A stretch of DNA of 64,000 nucleotides, from contig NC_026658.2 of the NCBI RefSeq assembly GCF_000004075.3, positions 20,448,075 to 20,512,074 on the forward strand, read 5' to 3'. This DNA is from Cucumis sativus. Taxonomy: Eukaryota; Streptophyta; Magnoliopsida; Cucurbitales; Cucurbitaceae. A program made the translations under genes and the position numbers. The notes beneath the pieces were generated by a model, which saw only the letters and a list, made by a program, of their open reading frames with translations, was not told where the DNA came from and searched no databases. Positions 34,692 through 48,798 of this stretch are shown here, piece after piece. Every line of letters begins with the position of its first letter. The stretch's first letter is position 1.

Positions 34692-36423
34692 AAGAAGATA
34701 ATCATCTATTAACGAAACAAATAAACAATGCATATATACGAATAATTTAAGCTATCAATCAACCCAAAATTTTCACTTACCAAACAATGTTTATATATCT
34801 CGAACATATACAACCCTCGTAATCATCTCATGTTAACAAAGTTCACAAAGAGTTTCCAAGTTAGAGACTTATCAACCCCATATAGAGAATTTTAAAAAGA
34901 ATGGTCAAACCCCAATATATAAACTATAATATGAAACGAATGATCAAACTCATATCTAAACAGTTCTACATAATACACAACTAATATATATATCACATGC
35001 CCCTTATGATCAAACACACATGTGAGATTTGCAATCTGCATACAACAAATGAACGTTCTACCCATATACTAACAAGGAGCATTTTTAAAATTAGCAAAAT
35101 AAATTAAAATATTTTTTATTCTACCAATGATAGTCTTCTATAGTTCTATCAGTGATAGAATTTGCTATAGGTTGTAAATATTTTGTAAAATTTCGTTAAT
35201 AATTCCCCTACTAACAAATATGTCAATTCCATTGATAATATAAAAAAAGATATCAACTTATATGACTACGTATATCTTTAAAAATTGAGCACCCTTATCT
35301 CCATGACATGAGTATAAAAAAGAATATAAACTTCAAATCAATAAACTCTTTGATATGGATGGTTCATACTCACTAGTAACTTCTTTTTAATTTCTACAGA
35401 TTTTATCCCTAACCTATACTCCAAATATATTCTCGATAAATTAAAAGAGAATAGATTCTCATGAATTTGAATGCTTTCATGTTTTGATATTGCAAATTAA
35501 ATAATATAACGAAAAAGTGAGTGAGAAAAATGAAAAAGGAGATGAAAAGAACAAGTTATTGACTTTTCAAAAATAATATTTATTGGAGTCATATAGAAAT
35601 TAAACGATGTTAGATTGTACTTTGGAAGGCTATTATTAAACCTATCAAAGATAAATAATAATAATCAATAATAACAATAATATATATAAGAATTAGAAAA
35701 ATTGTAAAAAAAAAATAGAAAATTTGACAAAATATTTACCACATATAGTAAACTTTTGAGATTCTATCAATAATAGACATTGATAGTCACTGATATGTTT
35801 CTATCAATGACATTGATAGAAGGTGATAAACATCTACCCGTTTCTATCATTGGTAGAATAATTTTTTTTTTGTTATAACTTGTAATTATTTTAATTTATT
35901 TTTTTATTTTTAAAAATGATTTTAAATATTATTTATTTATTCGATGATACAAATGCACATAAATTTTACAAAGGGTCTTTTAACAAATAATTTTATATCT
36001 ATATATGTATAATTTAGGGACAATTTTAAAAATAGCAAAATAAATTAATATATTTGCAAGCTATAACAAAATTTTAGATTTTATGAATGATAGTCTTTTA
36101 TCACTATAACATATCAATAACTATCAGTGATATAATTTGTTAGAGATCGTAATTATTTTATAAAATTTGTTATTTTTGAAAATTTTCCAACAATTTAACT
36201 AATTACATGGAACAAAAGAACAATTTGAGTTGGATAATCAATTATCATGAAGAGAATATAAAAGTTAACTAACTTATATTAAAAAACAATTTAAAGTAAC
36301 TAAATGAAAAAAAATATATAATAATGAAAGAGGTTGAAAAAATGGAATAAACAAGAGAGAGAGGATAAGGGCTAGGAAAAAGTGGTTGCATTTGGAAAGG
36401 TCTAAAATGCCCTCATGGATGGA
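34692..36423 (+). repeat. Upstream flank of lectin copy 3 with MITE-like inserts
   Basis: No gene seen. Colinear with 23.58-25.37 kb, including the MITE-like blocks near 35.08-35.20, 35.73-35.93 and 36.02-36.19 kb. Confidence 0.65.
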
Positions 36424-36431
36424 TATAAAAG
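36424..36431 (+). promoter_or_regulatory. TATA box of lectin copy 3
   Basis: TATAAAAG, but 126 nt before the ATG instead of 105, because 21 nt (around 'gcagacttcaacatctc', near 36444-36464) are inserted in the leader of this copy only. Confidence 0.7.
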
Positions 36432-36549
36432 AACAAAGACATCGCAGACTTCAACATCTCATCCTCCATACCTGTAACCAATCAAGGACCTTTATACAAC
36501 ATTTTTTCATTCTGATCTTTATTTCTATATCTATCTGAATACCATTTTA

Positions 36550-37203
<654 letters not shown>

Positions 37204-38050
37204 AAATGAGTTTGAAATGGTATGTTCAATAATGAATATAAAGTAATAGAATAAAACCCTAAATAATAAGATCTTTTGCTCTGTGACAAAAACTTTTAAG
37301 TTTAAATGTGTTATATTTCAGTTATGCAAGTAACTGTTGAATATAATGTAACACAACATAAATAAATAAATAATATGACATGTTGCATAGTAGTAATAAG
37401 GCCAGTTTAAACACTTTAGTAAGTTTTTCAATAAAAGTATGTACTGTGAGTTTGTTCAAATTAAATCTAAGCACTCATTTTGTGATTGCTGATCATTTTG
37501 TACATACATTTTGAAAATTAAAAAGATAAAATGAAAACAAGTTAACACAATCATAATTTTGATATTATTAATTTGTTAATTAAATTAGGAATTAAATGAA
37601 CTAAAAGTAACATGAGAAGACAAAATTAACACTTGTGTAAATGATGTTGCAAGAGTTACTTTTACGTTGTGATGGATTAGTTTTACCACCTACTGATTTT
37701 CAATTAAATAGTCACAAGACCTATTTTAGGGTTCTCGTTTAATCAAGTATAATATGTAATATGTTGATGTAAACCACAACTTCTTGATAGTAAGAGTAGC
37801 GAAGTCCGATTTAACCACACAAGAAGCTTCGTGTTTAATAATACTCTAAGGTAAATTTTTCTAAGGAAAAGAGTATATAGTGGGAGAGTGGTTTATAGGT
37901 AAAGTAAATGACATAAATAAAGTGTGGGAATGTAAGATAATAGTGAGAAATAATAGGGTTACCTATAGATTACCTTTCAATTGAAAGATTCTTGAGATAG
38001 ATCATACAGATTGATTCGTCAATTTATTATATAAGAATAGGGTTATATAA
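37204..38050 (+). repeat. 3' flank of lectin copy 3
   Basis: No gene seen. Colinear with 26134-26960 after copy 2, with small indels. The likeness ends shortly before the CACTA-like terminus at 38152. Confidence 0.65.
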
Positions 38051-38151
38051 TCTAAGTACAACAATAGCAAAAACAATCTAGAAACATCGGACAAACTCTC
38101 TTATCGTAATGAATCAATCATAGACAACAAAATCAATTTTAAACTAATCAA

Positions 38152-38475
38152 CACTACTACAAAAAAGGGTTTACTTGACACTTTTCAATGGGTTTAATAA
38201 TCCAGTTTTAAGTATAAGGGAGGTTCAGACAATTTTTAAGCGTCAAGTACAATTATACTTGACAGGTGAAAAACATCAAGTATATTACTTGACGCTTTCT
38301 ACTTGTCAAGTTATCCAGTGTCAAGAATAAATGGGTTTTTTGTTTGAAAGTTTTTATGCGTCAAGTAAAATTGTACTTTACAGTTTATGAAGGTCAAGTA
38401 TACAAGATTAGTTGACAGTTTCTATATGTCAAGGATTTGATTACTCTTGACACTCTTTGCATGTCAAGGTTTTTT
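38152..38475 (+). mobile_element. CACTA-type terminus with TTGACG subterminal repeats
   Basis: Begins CACTACTACAAAAAAGGG. It is followed by many copies, in both orientations, of a short motif (ACTTGAC, GTCAAGTA, 'gcgtcaagtacaattatact', 'gcgtcaagtaaaattgtact'). This is the classic layout of a CACTA element end. The other end and a transposase were not found, so it is a truncated or nonautonomous element. Confidence 0.65.
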
Positions 38476-40009
38476 TTTTTCAAATGAAAAATTATATATT
38501 TTAAAATTATAAGATAATGCTTTTTACCAAAAATTATATATTTTAAAGTATCGACATATATAATTTATCATGCACCTATTTTGAAGTTCAACAATGACGA
38601 ACATAAGTAAAGCAAGAGAGTACTGAAATGTGTTAAATTACACATTAATTGAACAATTGAATCAACTCAAATTTTCCATCAAATAAGTAATAGTATCTTA
38701 ACAAGTTGCATATATATATGTGTGTGTGTATATATATATATATCAATGAACCATACATGTAGTTAGTCCAAATTTATAACAAAAGCCTAAACTTTCTATC
38801 CATGTGTAGCTTATAGGTATAGCCTAAACTTTCCATCTATGTATATATAGCCTAAACTTTCCACCTATGTATAGCCTAAAGGGTACCATACCAAAACTTG
38901 TCGTTCTAGTATCAACAAAATATCAACACTAATTCACCTATATCCAATATGAACAAAATATCACACTTATATTCAGTATGAACAAAATATCAACAAAATC
39001 TGTTTATCTAACCAAAAATATAATCACCATAATCAAATGTGGCCACCCAAAAAAATTAGCAAGCTTCATTCGCACTTCATCCAACTCGAATTGACTATAT
39101 GAGCTCCTTATATCAATCTGATATGAAACCTAAAATTTTGAAGTTAGTACTTTGATTACTTAAATTGTATAAAATAATTCAAACAATCATTTAAACACAA
39201 CATACCGAATCTATGACTACTATGTTTCCATTAGTGATTATATCTCTCATGTATCTCATCATATAGTACCCGCATTCAAATATTTCAACTTGCAAAGGAC
39301 ACTGTATATATATAAATTACCAAAATACTTCATAGTGCAAATACCCCATATAACGTATACTTTTAATTAACGAATAAATATGTTTACACTTACCTTCCCT
39401 ATATTTTCCATATTGGTTGTTTTCGACTTGTTTGAATATTTTTCTGAGATTGAAAGATAGTAATAGTCCTATTTCCAAGAAACAACTACACGTTACCCAC
39501 AAAGTGAACTTTAAAACGAAAAACATCATACATGAAAGAAGCTTATTTATGTGTCAATTACATATCTAATATCTACTCTTGATGTTGTTCAAAGTGAGTC
39601 AATATGGTAGACTTCATCGTATGCGTTAATAGCCAGAAGTGTCATTTCCCACTACATAGAAATAATACAAGTAGATTGTTTTCACTGTCAGTGCAATACA
39701 TTTTAATGACAATAAGCATTAATTATAGTCTACAAATCAGTTTTTCTACGCTAAATCAAAAGTAGACGACAACAATAAAAGTTGAACCTCCCCCTCCCCC
39801 CACCCCCCATGATTGCCTTAACATAATCCAAAGCCCTAAGCTTGATCAATTCAAAGAAGCAAATCACACAATATGATCAAAAGCTAAATGGAGAGCACAT
39901 AAAAGTATGAGTTATGTGTTTCAATATCAATGGAAGAAGAAGCAATATATTTTAATGAATCAATTAGTATAATATTACTTACTCTAGATTAAAAGGAGCC
40001 CGAACGATA
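38476..40009. other. No supported gene; AT-rich
   Basis: Includes a short (TA/TG) microsatellite at about 38711-38743, a threefold 'agcctaaactttcca-ctatgta' repeat near 38.78-38.88 kb and a C-run at 39789-39809. Short frames, such as the minus-strand one at 39317-39529, have no recognisable domain. It may be the interior of the CACTA element starting at 38152. Confidence 0.4.
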
Positions 40010-40620
40010 CAAAGAACTTACTCATGTTGACATCTTTGAATCTACAATCCACCGAATTTGGGGACACCACCCGTCAGAGACCTTCCTATCCTATGGGACG
40101 AGATTGATTTGTGGGAACTAATTGAGATGGAAAAAGTTTTAGAGAGAAACTATTTTGCAGAAAAAGAAAATCATTAGTTTAATTGATTGGTTAAGAAAAA
40201 CTGTTTTTCTTTGCATATTTATAAATCTTTTTTCTTTGTGGAGTAGGAGAGAACCATGAGACTCTGTTAATTTTAAAATATGAGAATTATGAGATTCTGT
40301 TAATTTTAAAATATTAAATTAATAGAAATTTCAAATCATCTAATTAATTAACAATTAAATCATATTTCATTTAAATCTTATTTAATGAATATATCTATGA
40401 TATCTTATTAATTTAATTAAATAAAACTAAACTATTGATTAATTTTCTGATTAATTAATAGTTAAATTAAATATCTTATATTTAACTTAAATTAAATTTG
40501 AATCATATTCAAATATAAATTTCTCTCGTAACCAATAATTTTAATAGGAATTCAATTGACATTAAATTAATATTTGAACTCATTCAAATATTTTATCTCT
40601 CATAAATTAATTTTGAATCA
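40010..40620 (-). repeat. LTR fragment shared with the outer part of the inverted-repeat arms
   Basis: Homologous to 62.96-63.61 kb and, inverted, to 55.95-56.57 kb: shared 'gacaccacccgtcagagac'-type block, 'cttcctatcct', and a long run of TTAATTAA-type text. No gene. Probably the same TGTTGG-type LTR family as 46.7-48.68 kb. Confidence 0.5.
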
Positions 40621-40954
40621 GTACGAAGAAGGTTGAACTCGAACGGAGAGAAGAGATTGCGAGGTGGTGACAGTTAGCTTGGATATGGGGAGAGAAGATG
40701 AAAAAAAAAAAAAGATGTGGAATGGCATGCGTGGGTTTATTTTTTTAAATATAATGATGATGATAATAATAATAGAATCTATTACTATTATTATTACTAC
40801 ATAAACAATAACTATTATTATTTTACGTGTATTTATCAAGTTTCTATTTCTTTCTTTTCCACAACTTCTATCAAAACAACACCCAACAATTTAAAATCTT
40901 TAAATAAAATGGCAATTTGTTTAAAATAAAATACCTCAAAGTCAAGGATATTAC
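40621..40954. other. Unassigned spacer with ATA/TAT microsatellite-like text
   Basis: 'gatgatgataataataatag' and 'actattattattactac' around 40755-40800. No gene. Confidence 0.4.
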
Positions 40955-42113
40955 ATTTAAAAATTGAGCACCCTTATCTGGATGACATGAGTTTCAAAAA
41001 GAATATAAACTCCAAATCAATAAACTCTTTGATATGGATGGTTCATACTCAGTAGTAACTTCTTTTTAATTTCTACAGATTTTATCCCTAACCTATACTC
41101 CAAATATATTCTCGATAAATTAAAGAGAATAGATTCTCATGAATTTTAATGCTTTCATGCTTTGATATTGAAAATTAAATAATATAACGAAAAAGTGAGT
41201 GAGAAAAATGGAAAAGGAGATGAAAAGAACGGGTTATTGACTTTTCAAAAATAATATTTATTAGAGTCATATAGAAATTAAACCACGTTAGATTGTACTT
41301 TGGAAGGCTATTAATAAACCTATCAATTATAAATAATAATAACATTAATATATATAAGAATTAGGAAAATTGTAAAAAAAAAAAAAGTAAATTTGACAAA
41401 ATATTTACAACATATAACCAAATTTTGAGATTCTATCAATAACAGATATTGATAGCCACTGATATGCTTCTATCAAAGACATTGATAGACGGTGATAGAA
41501 ATCTACCCGTTTCTATCATTACTAGAATAATTTTTTTTTTGTTATAACTTGTAATTATTTTAATTTATTTTGTTATTTTAAAAAATGCTTCTAAATATTA
41601 TTTATTTATTCGATGATACAAATGCCCATAAACTTTACATAATTACACTCTTATAAAAATGGTCTTTTAACAAATAATTTTTATATCCATATATGTATAA
41701 TTTAGAGACATTTTTAAAAATAGCAAAATAAATTAATATATTTACAAGCTATAACAAAATTTTAGATTTTATCAATGATAGTCTTCTATCACTATAACAT
41801 ATCAATGACTATCGGTGATAGAATTTATTAGAGATCGTAAATATTTTATAAATTTTGCTACTTTTAAAAATATTCCAACAATTTAATTAATTACAGGGAA
41901 GATAAGAACAATTTTAGTTGAATAATCAATTATCAAGAAGAAAATATAAAAGTTAACTAACTTATATTAAAAAATAATTTAAAGTAACTAAATGAAAAAG
42001 AGTATATAAAAATAAAAGATGTTGAAAAAATGGAATAAACAAAAGAGAGAAAGGATAAGGGATAGGAAAAAGTGGTTGCATTTGGAAAGGTCTAAAATAC
42101 CCTCATAGATGGA
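40955..42113 (+). repeat. Upstream flank of lectin copy 4
   Basis: No gene seen. Colinear with 24.17-25.37 kb. The first 500 bp match the inverse of 1-575 almost exactly. It carries the promoter-proximal MITE at about 41.70-41.88 kb. The flank starts abruptly at 40955, a duplication breakpoint. Confidence 0.65.
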
Positions 42114-42121
42114 TATAAAAG
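42114..42121 (+). promoter_or_regulatory. TATA box of lectin copy 4
   Basis: TATAAAAG, 105 nt before the ATG, in the conserved core promoter. Confidence 0.75.
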
Positions 42122-42218
42122 AACAAAGATATCCTCCATACTTGAAACCAATCAAGGACCTTTATACAACATTTTCTCATTCTCATCCTTACTTTTATAT
42201 CTCTCAAATACCATTTTA

Positions 42219-42872
<654 letters not shown>

Positions 42873-43430
42873 AAATGAGTTTGAAATGATATGTTCAAGA
42901 ATGAATATAAATTAATATAATAAAACCCTAAATAATAAGACATTTTGCTATGTTACAAAAACTTTTAAGTTTAAATGTGTTATATTTCAGTTATGCAAGT
43001 AAATGTTGAATATAATGTAACACAACATAAATAAATAAATAATATGACCTGTTGCATAGTAGCAATATAAAATGAAAACAAGTTAAAACAATCATAATTT
43101 TGATCTTATTAATTTGTTAATTAAAGGAAATGAATGAAGAAAGAGTAACATGAGAAGTCAAAATTAACACTTTTGTAAATGATGTTGCAAGAGTTGCTTT
43201 TATGTTGTGATGGATTGGTTTTTCCACCTACTGTTTTCAATTATATTGTGACAAGAACTTTTTTAGGGCCCCTTAGTAATCAAGTACAATCGGGAATATG
43301 TTGATGTAAACCACCACTTCTTCTTGATAGTATGAGTAGCGAGGTTAGATTTAACCACATAAGAAGCTTCCTGTTTAATATTGCCTGAGGTAAATTTTTC
43401 TAAGGAATAAAGTATATTGTAAAGCTAAGA
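42873..43430 (+). repeat. 3' flank of lectin copy 4, truncated
   Basis: No gene. Colinear with the 3' flanks of copies 2 and 3, with an internal deletion near 43.06 kb. It breaks off near 'aaggaataaagtatat' at about 43420. Confidence 0.6.
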
Positions 43431-44058
43431 AACTTGGATCTTCGCAAGAGCTTGAAAGGATTATTTTTAAGTGAAGTAAGACAAGGAAGTGGACTTGAGA
43501 ATTGTCATGGTCCGTAGAAAGAAGGCTAAGTAGTTGTGGTTCAAAAGTTAAGGAGGTTAGTTTGAAAAAGAGGAAAATTTTGGGTAAGTCCATGTCTAGG
43601 CGTTTTAGACTTGGTGGGTTGCCAAAAGAGAAGGAAATAACCTCTAAAGAAGTTATCTTGGCGTTTTGATTGTGGACTAGGTGCGACAGATGTCAAAAAA
43701 GGTTATTTGGACAACTTGTGGTAAGCTAGGCGGCAATCATGTGTGTGTAGTGTTTGTCCATGAAGGTTAAAATAACCTCCATGTGTGCTGGGTGAGATGG
43801 CATTGGCTAAGCAAAAAGAGTGTCTTTAGAGGTTAGTTGGGCGTTAAGCCTTGACGAAGAGGCTTGCATAGAGGTTAGGTTGACGATGAAAGGCTAGGCA
43901 AGGAAAGCATGACCATGCCAAGTGGGGTTAGCAAGGTGTTTTGGGTTGAGTATGACACTTTGGCATTTCGGTTAGGCGAGATGAGGAAGAGGTGGAGTCG
44001 GTTAAGTTGATTCCATGTGTCATGTGAATGCATAAGTTAAATTTTGGCTACTAGAAGG
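43431..44058. repeat. LTR-like sequence with recurrent 'taggcg' motifs
   Basis: No gene. G-rich on the plus strand, with repeated 'gctaggc', 'gttaggc' and 'ggttagttgggcg'. Similar text occurs near 46.19-46.24 kb. Confidence 0.35.
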
Positions 44059-44183
44059 TGTCAATAAATGTTCATGCACGGCTAGGTCACTTCAAAATTC
44101 ATTTTCTACCAAAGCACTCAAAATTTAAAAAATTGAGTCTATTTTCTAAGTAGGGGCTGCCAGACGAATTTGAGAGAGGGAAG
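44059..44183 (+). repeat. Direct repeat 1 (about 125 bp)
   Basis: From tgtcaataaatgttcatg to gagagagggaag. Repeated with small indels at 45826-45953. Confidence 0.75.
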
Positions 44184-45825
44184 TGATGGGACAAATATTG
44201 ACCTGTTCAAATATAGTCTATTCTCAATCCTTATCATGTATATTTTCACTATTTTTATATTTTATACAGAATATGAAAGTAGACTTCAATACGAATCTAA
44301 TGACACAAAAATCACCTAAATTGGAGTTCAAACAAAGGAGAACGGGCAAATTAAACATACGGGGCATTTCCGTAAATATTGAAGAGATTGACACGTGTCA
44401 ACCCCTCAGCCGCTCACGCCTAGCCTCAAGATCACGGAATCGAATCTCGCTTCACTCATAATATTCACTACATATTTCCTTCAATCCATGCCTTCAACAA
44501 TCCGACGATTCTCTTTGGCCACGTGGCGTGATCTCAGCGCGCGCGTCCCTCAGCCATGCGGGTTCGAAAAATTAATATCAAAACTTCCGAAATTACTCCA
44601 ATTTTCATATTTTCTTCTTCTTGGATATGGGCTTAGAAATACACTTTGGCCCATTTCCTCTAATTCTCCCTATAAATACCCCGAATAATTCCTAATTTCA
44701 TATTCAATTTCAATACAATTCACTATTCCCTCCAAAAAATACTCTTAATTTCTCCCAAATTCCAATGTCTCTACCCTAACTCTATAATTTTTTTATCTTC
44801 AACCATTTTTTCGGAAATATCGAAGATGGAAGGCTTGGGCTTAGACATTTTCAATCCTTAGAGAATTTGATTAATTAGATTTTTTTTTTATAATTAGGGT
44901 TTGATTAGTCTTTGATTTCCATGTAATTTTTGTTAGAATCATCGATGTTTAATTCCATTTTATTGAATTTTGTAATCTTGATTCTTGATTTTATGATTTT
45001 TTTGGTTCAATATTGTAAGCAATTTACCCCTAGTATTTCAATTAGTGCAAGATTAGTTGATTTGCTTGCTTATATACAAAATTTACATAATTTTTCATTT
45101 TATCTCTCCCAATTTTAGAATTGTGTAATGCCTCTTTTGGATTTCAATTGTTTTTGGATAATTCTTGGAATTAAATTGCATTTTTTTGTGCACAAATTAA
45201 TTTCTCTTTGATTCCTTGAATATAAAGTTGTTGTTGATCCATCTTGTGTTTTCTTTTAAAGAAAAGAATAATGCGTTTAGTTAGAATTGCAATGATCAAA
45301 CTAAACCCTTTGAAATTCTTTAGTTGGTTCTGAATTTTGATTCAAGAATTCCTTTCAATATCAAGCAATTTGATCTTGGAAAGAAATCTTGAATCAAATT
45401 CTCTTTTAAAGCTATGCATAATTCAATTTTCTTAGCTTCTTTGATTCAATGATAAGATTTGATGTAAGTGTAAGCCTATGTCTCACTTACCACCTTGGTA
45501 TTCAATATCTATTATCTCCCTCTTTTCTGAGTTGTTTTCCATACTAAACTCCCCTTCTCATTCCCTGCTACAATTTTCCCCCAATTTGTTTTCAATACTT
45601 TTATCTTCCTTTCGTTACTAATCTTCATATTTCCAAGCATTTCATTCAAGGAAAAATTGATCACTCCTTTGGGTTCGACACTCTTGCTTGCTTCTATCTA
45701 CGGTAAAATCAAGGGTAAACTATAAATAAATTTTCATCAAGGCGTTTAACTAAGTACCCTTAGTTGATAACGACCTTACATACTCTTTGCATAATGTTTT
45801 TTCTTCTTGATGTCAATTCTCGCCT
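44184..45825 (+). mobile_element. LTR-like block between direct repeats
   Basis: 1.64 kb starting TGATGGGACAAATATT. It contains an LTR-style promoter (TATAAATA at 44671-44678 after a locally GC-rich segment) and a leader-like pyrimidine-rich stretch. Near 45.67 kb it has 'gttcgacactc' and then 'gatcatcaaggcg'-like text, as in plant LTR ends. No coding domain. The precise end is uncertain: a TG...CA reading would end at 45780 (TTACA). Probably a solo LTR, perhaps of a Ty3/gypsy element. Confidence 0.45.
44671..44678 (+). promoter_or_regulatory. TATA box in LTR-like block
   Basis: TATAAATA preceded by 'ccatttcctctaattctccc' and followed by a leader-like C/T/A-rich stretch. Likely the former promoter of the LTR-like block, not of a host gene. 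Confidence 0.45.
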
Positions 45826-45953
45826 TGTCAATAAATGTTCATGCACGGCTTAATATAAATAGGTCACTTCAGAATTCATTTTCTACCAAAGAAGTTTAAA
45901 AATTGAGTCTATTTTCTAAGTAGGGGCTGCCAGAAGAATTTGAGAGAGGGAAG
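45826..45953 (+). repeat. Direct repeat 2 (about 128 bp)
   Basis: Second copy of 44059-44183. It contains an extra 'taatataaa' and lacks part of the 'gcactcaaaatt' stretch, so the copies are diverged. Confidence 0.75.
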
Positions 45954-46696
45954 ATTGAGTTTATGTTCATAGAATAGAAAGGTCATTGTCGAAAGGATTC
46001 TAAGCAATATTCACTTCAAGGAGGCTACATAACTCATTACAAGAAGTTTTGGGCTGAACTTTTGAGATGAGAATGTTAACACAATTTGCAACAATTGTGT
46101 CGAAGAAGGTATTTTCATTTGAGTTCTAGATTGTAAGCTATTAAACTCTAAAGTATAAGTAAGGTTCTGGTAGAAAATGAGTTTATGGACGATGGAGGTT
46201 GTTGGCCGAGTGTCAGGGGTTGCTAGGCGAGATGGGTATGGATATTAGGTTAAAAAAGTTTTGAGATTTTTATGATTAAATGGAATTAAGTGAAATTATT
46301 TTCTGTTATTTCAAGTCAGGAAAAGATCGGGTAGATTTACAGATCGAGGGTCTAAACTACTGTCCGTGAGTGACAAAATGAGTTTAAAGTTTATTTTCGA
46401 ACATGATTTATTATAAAATGTACATTTTAATCATACTTTGATATAAGATTTATGAATACTTTGATATATGAATACTTGAGTTTACTGATTAAGCAAAACT
46501 TTTCAAAGCATGAGTTTTGAAATATTTAACAAGCATGTATTTCTTGATGAATTTACTCATGAGATTTACAAAGCAAGTTTGTTTATGATAAGTATTTAAG
46601 TTAAAGAATGATTTTTAGAATGTTTTAGACTATACCGACCGATATAGATAACAACCTTTTGGGAGATATTACCTGTGCACAGAGGTGATGGAAACA
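45954..46696. other. No supported gene; TE-like
   Basis: AT-rich sequence with 'gctaggcgaga' at about 46.23 kb. No domain or RNA gene seen. Confidence 0.35.
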
Positions 46697-48682
46697 GTAG
46701 ACATGCACAGCGGAATTACGATCAAATTTTTACTCTAATTGCAACTAAACAAGTTTAGTGATTAATATGCATAAAAAACCCTAAAATAACGTAGATAGGG
46801 TTAAAAGAAAAACTTACCTTTGAAGTTTTTCTTCTCTTGTATTGTCTTCACGAATTTGAAGTCAGCATAACCACTAGAGTTTACTCGCTATTCTCCGGAC
46901 TTGAAACCGAGTTGTGAGACTAAAAAATGGTGGAGAAAATAGAGAGATGATATCCTTTTAAGGAACCTAACATTTTGGTTTTTTTTTTTTTATGTTAAAA
47001 AACTCGAATGGAAAGAGTTCTTGGATTTATTTTGTAATTCTCAATTACAAAATTAATTTTCAATCTTCAAATTCAAGAGTCATTTCACCTTTGCATAAAG
47101 TTTGTTTACAAGCAAACTACATGCAAAAGGAACTATCTCACTACTTGATATTCTTAGTGGGGTAGGTGTCTTGCATGCAATAAGCCACTTGCATATCACA
47201 AGCAAGTGATAAGCTAGCCAAATCTCAACAAATGTTATTATTTAAATTAGTCTAAGGGTAATATGGTAATTCAACATTTAAATCAAATTCAAAGTTTGAC
47301 TTTTTCAAATTTAAAGTCAACATTTTGACTTTTTGTAGTCTAAAGTCAACATTTTGACTTTTAACCATTTGTCCGTCTTGACTAATTTCAACCTCCCAAG
47401 CATGAATCCGTATTTATTTCTCCAAAATTCAAATCACATTTGAATATAAAGTCGAAGTTTAATTTTCAAAGTCAAAAGTCAACATTCTGACTGTTTACAT
47501 CTTTGACCTTTTTCATCAATTCCGAGTTTCCAAATATGAATCCATATTTATATAAGTAACATTTAAACATGAAGCTCTATCTTAAGTATAACCGATGACT
47601 ATATCAGATATATTTGTCAGTTTCTTTCTCTTTACCTAATTCGAACAATTCGAATTATTCCATCATAATGTTCTAAGTTGATTCCTTGTGAGCTAGTCGG
47701 GGAACCTAATGGACCTATAGATCATGAACTCCAACGATATGAGATTAACTGGCTAAACTCTTTAGACGAGTTAATCAACATTCGTTAACTACGGGTCATT
47801 CCACTAAAGTCTCGTCATTGCACACCCCTCACTATAGATATATTTGTGTCCATGTGATATGACCATGATAAGTACGTTAATCCTTCATAGGTTGTTCATA
47901 ATCTCGACTGGGTCAAAGTACCGTTTTACCCTCGAGATTATATCTTTTCTCCTTAAGTCCCACTGATCCACTATTGAACAATTGATTTTAGGTCCAACCT
48001 ATAAATCGAATCCCTCTCGAGCCAATGAGAGGGTGGGGCCCCTTATTCAAGACTTGGAATCAATTCTTAAGGGAACAACCTATCTACTAACCCTAAAACG
48101 AGTAGAAGTGAATTTCATCTTGCACCCTATGTCCCTAGCTGTCCAGTCGGTCTTACCCCTAAAATGGGAGGCTTATTGCACCAGCGCCATTGAGTTGTCA
48201 TCATCTATGCAGATCTAAGGATAATTCCATGTGAACAGAAGTTCATAGATAGCTCATGATTAAGATTAAGTTTCATTGGATATCTATAAACGAAATAGTT
48301 AGTTTTACAAAGCTAACGGTGTTCTAACTTAAAAGTGACTATTTCATGGTTATAGTCTTATGTAAACTTTTTACATAGGATGCCCCCACTTTCATGTCTC
48401 TACATGAACGATTCGAAATCACATCATTTGTACTAACTACAAAGCAGACCACATCCATAGTGTCCCTAGAATAAGGTGTCCAACCGTATTCGTATACTAT
48501 AGACTATTTAGGCTATATACTCGAACTTGATCCACGTTTATGTCTCTATATAAAGTTCAAGTTTACTATATATAATAGCCTCGGGTCTTTAGTTTATTGG
48601 CTTTAAGATTAGAGTATCAATAACAATTTTATTGAATAGAATATGATTCGAAACTACGAGTTTTATGACATAAATTCCAACA
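46697..48682 (-). mobile_element. TGTTGG-type LTR sequence (gypsy-like), about 2 kb
   Basis: On the minus strand it starts at 48682 TGTTGGAATTTATG and runs to the 'ccgctgtgcatg' region near 46.70 kb. Parts recur at 27.98-28.85, 30.26-30.67, 40.01-40.62, 55.49-56.70 and 62.83-63.68 kb. Contains conserved blocks such as 'gagtagaagtgaatttcatc' and 'ctcgagattatatc'. No coding domain, so likely a solo LTR. Superfamily is inferred only from general appearance and size. Confidence 0.5.
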
Positions 48683-48798
48683 AAAGGTTCCTTTGATGAA
48701 GGTATTCAGTAGATACCTAGATTCCTATCACTTAGACAGATTAATGAAGATCTGTTGGTTACCTACATTATTGTAGTTATAACGAGTTGGGGCAATAC

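Noticed and set aside
44184..45825. Host promoter and gene because of a good TATA box and leader
   Set aside because: No coding frame follows, and the TG start, GC-rich upstream patch and LTR-like end fit a solo LTR better.
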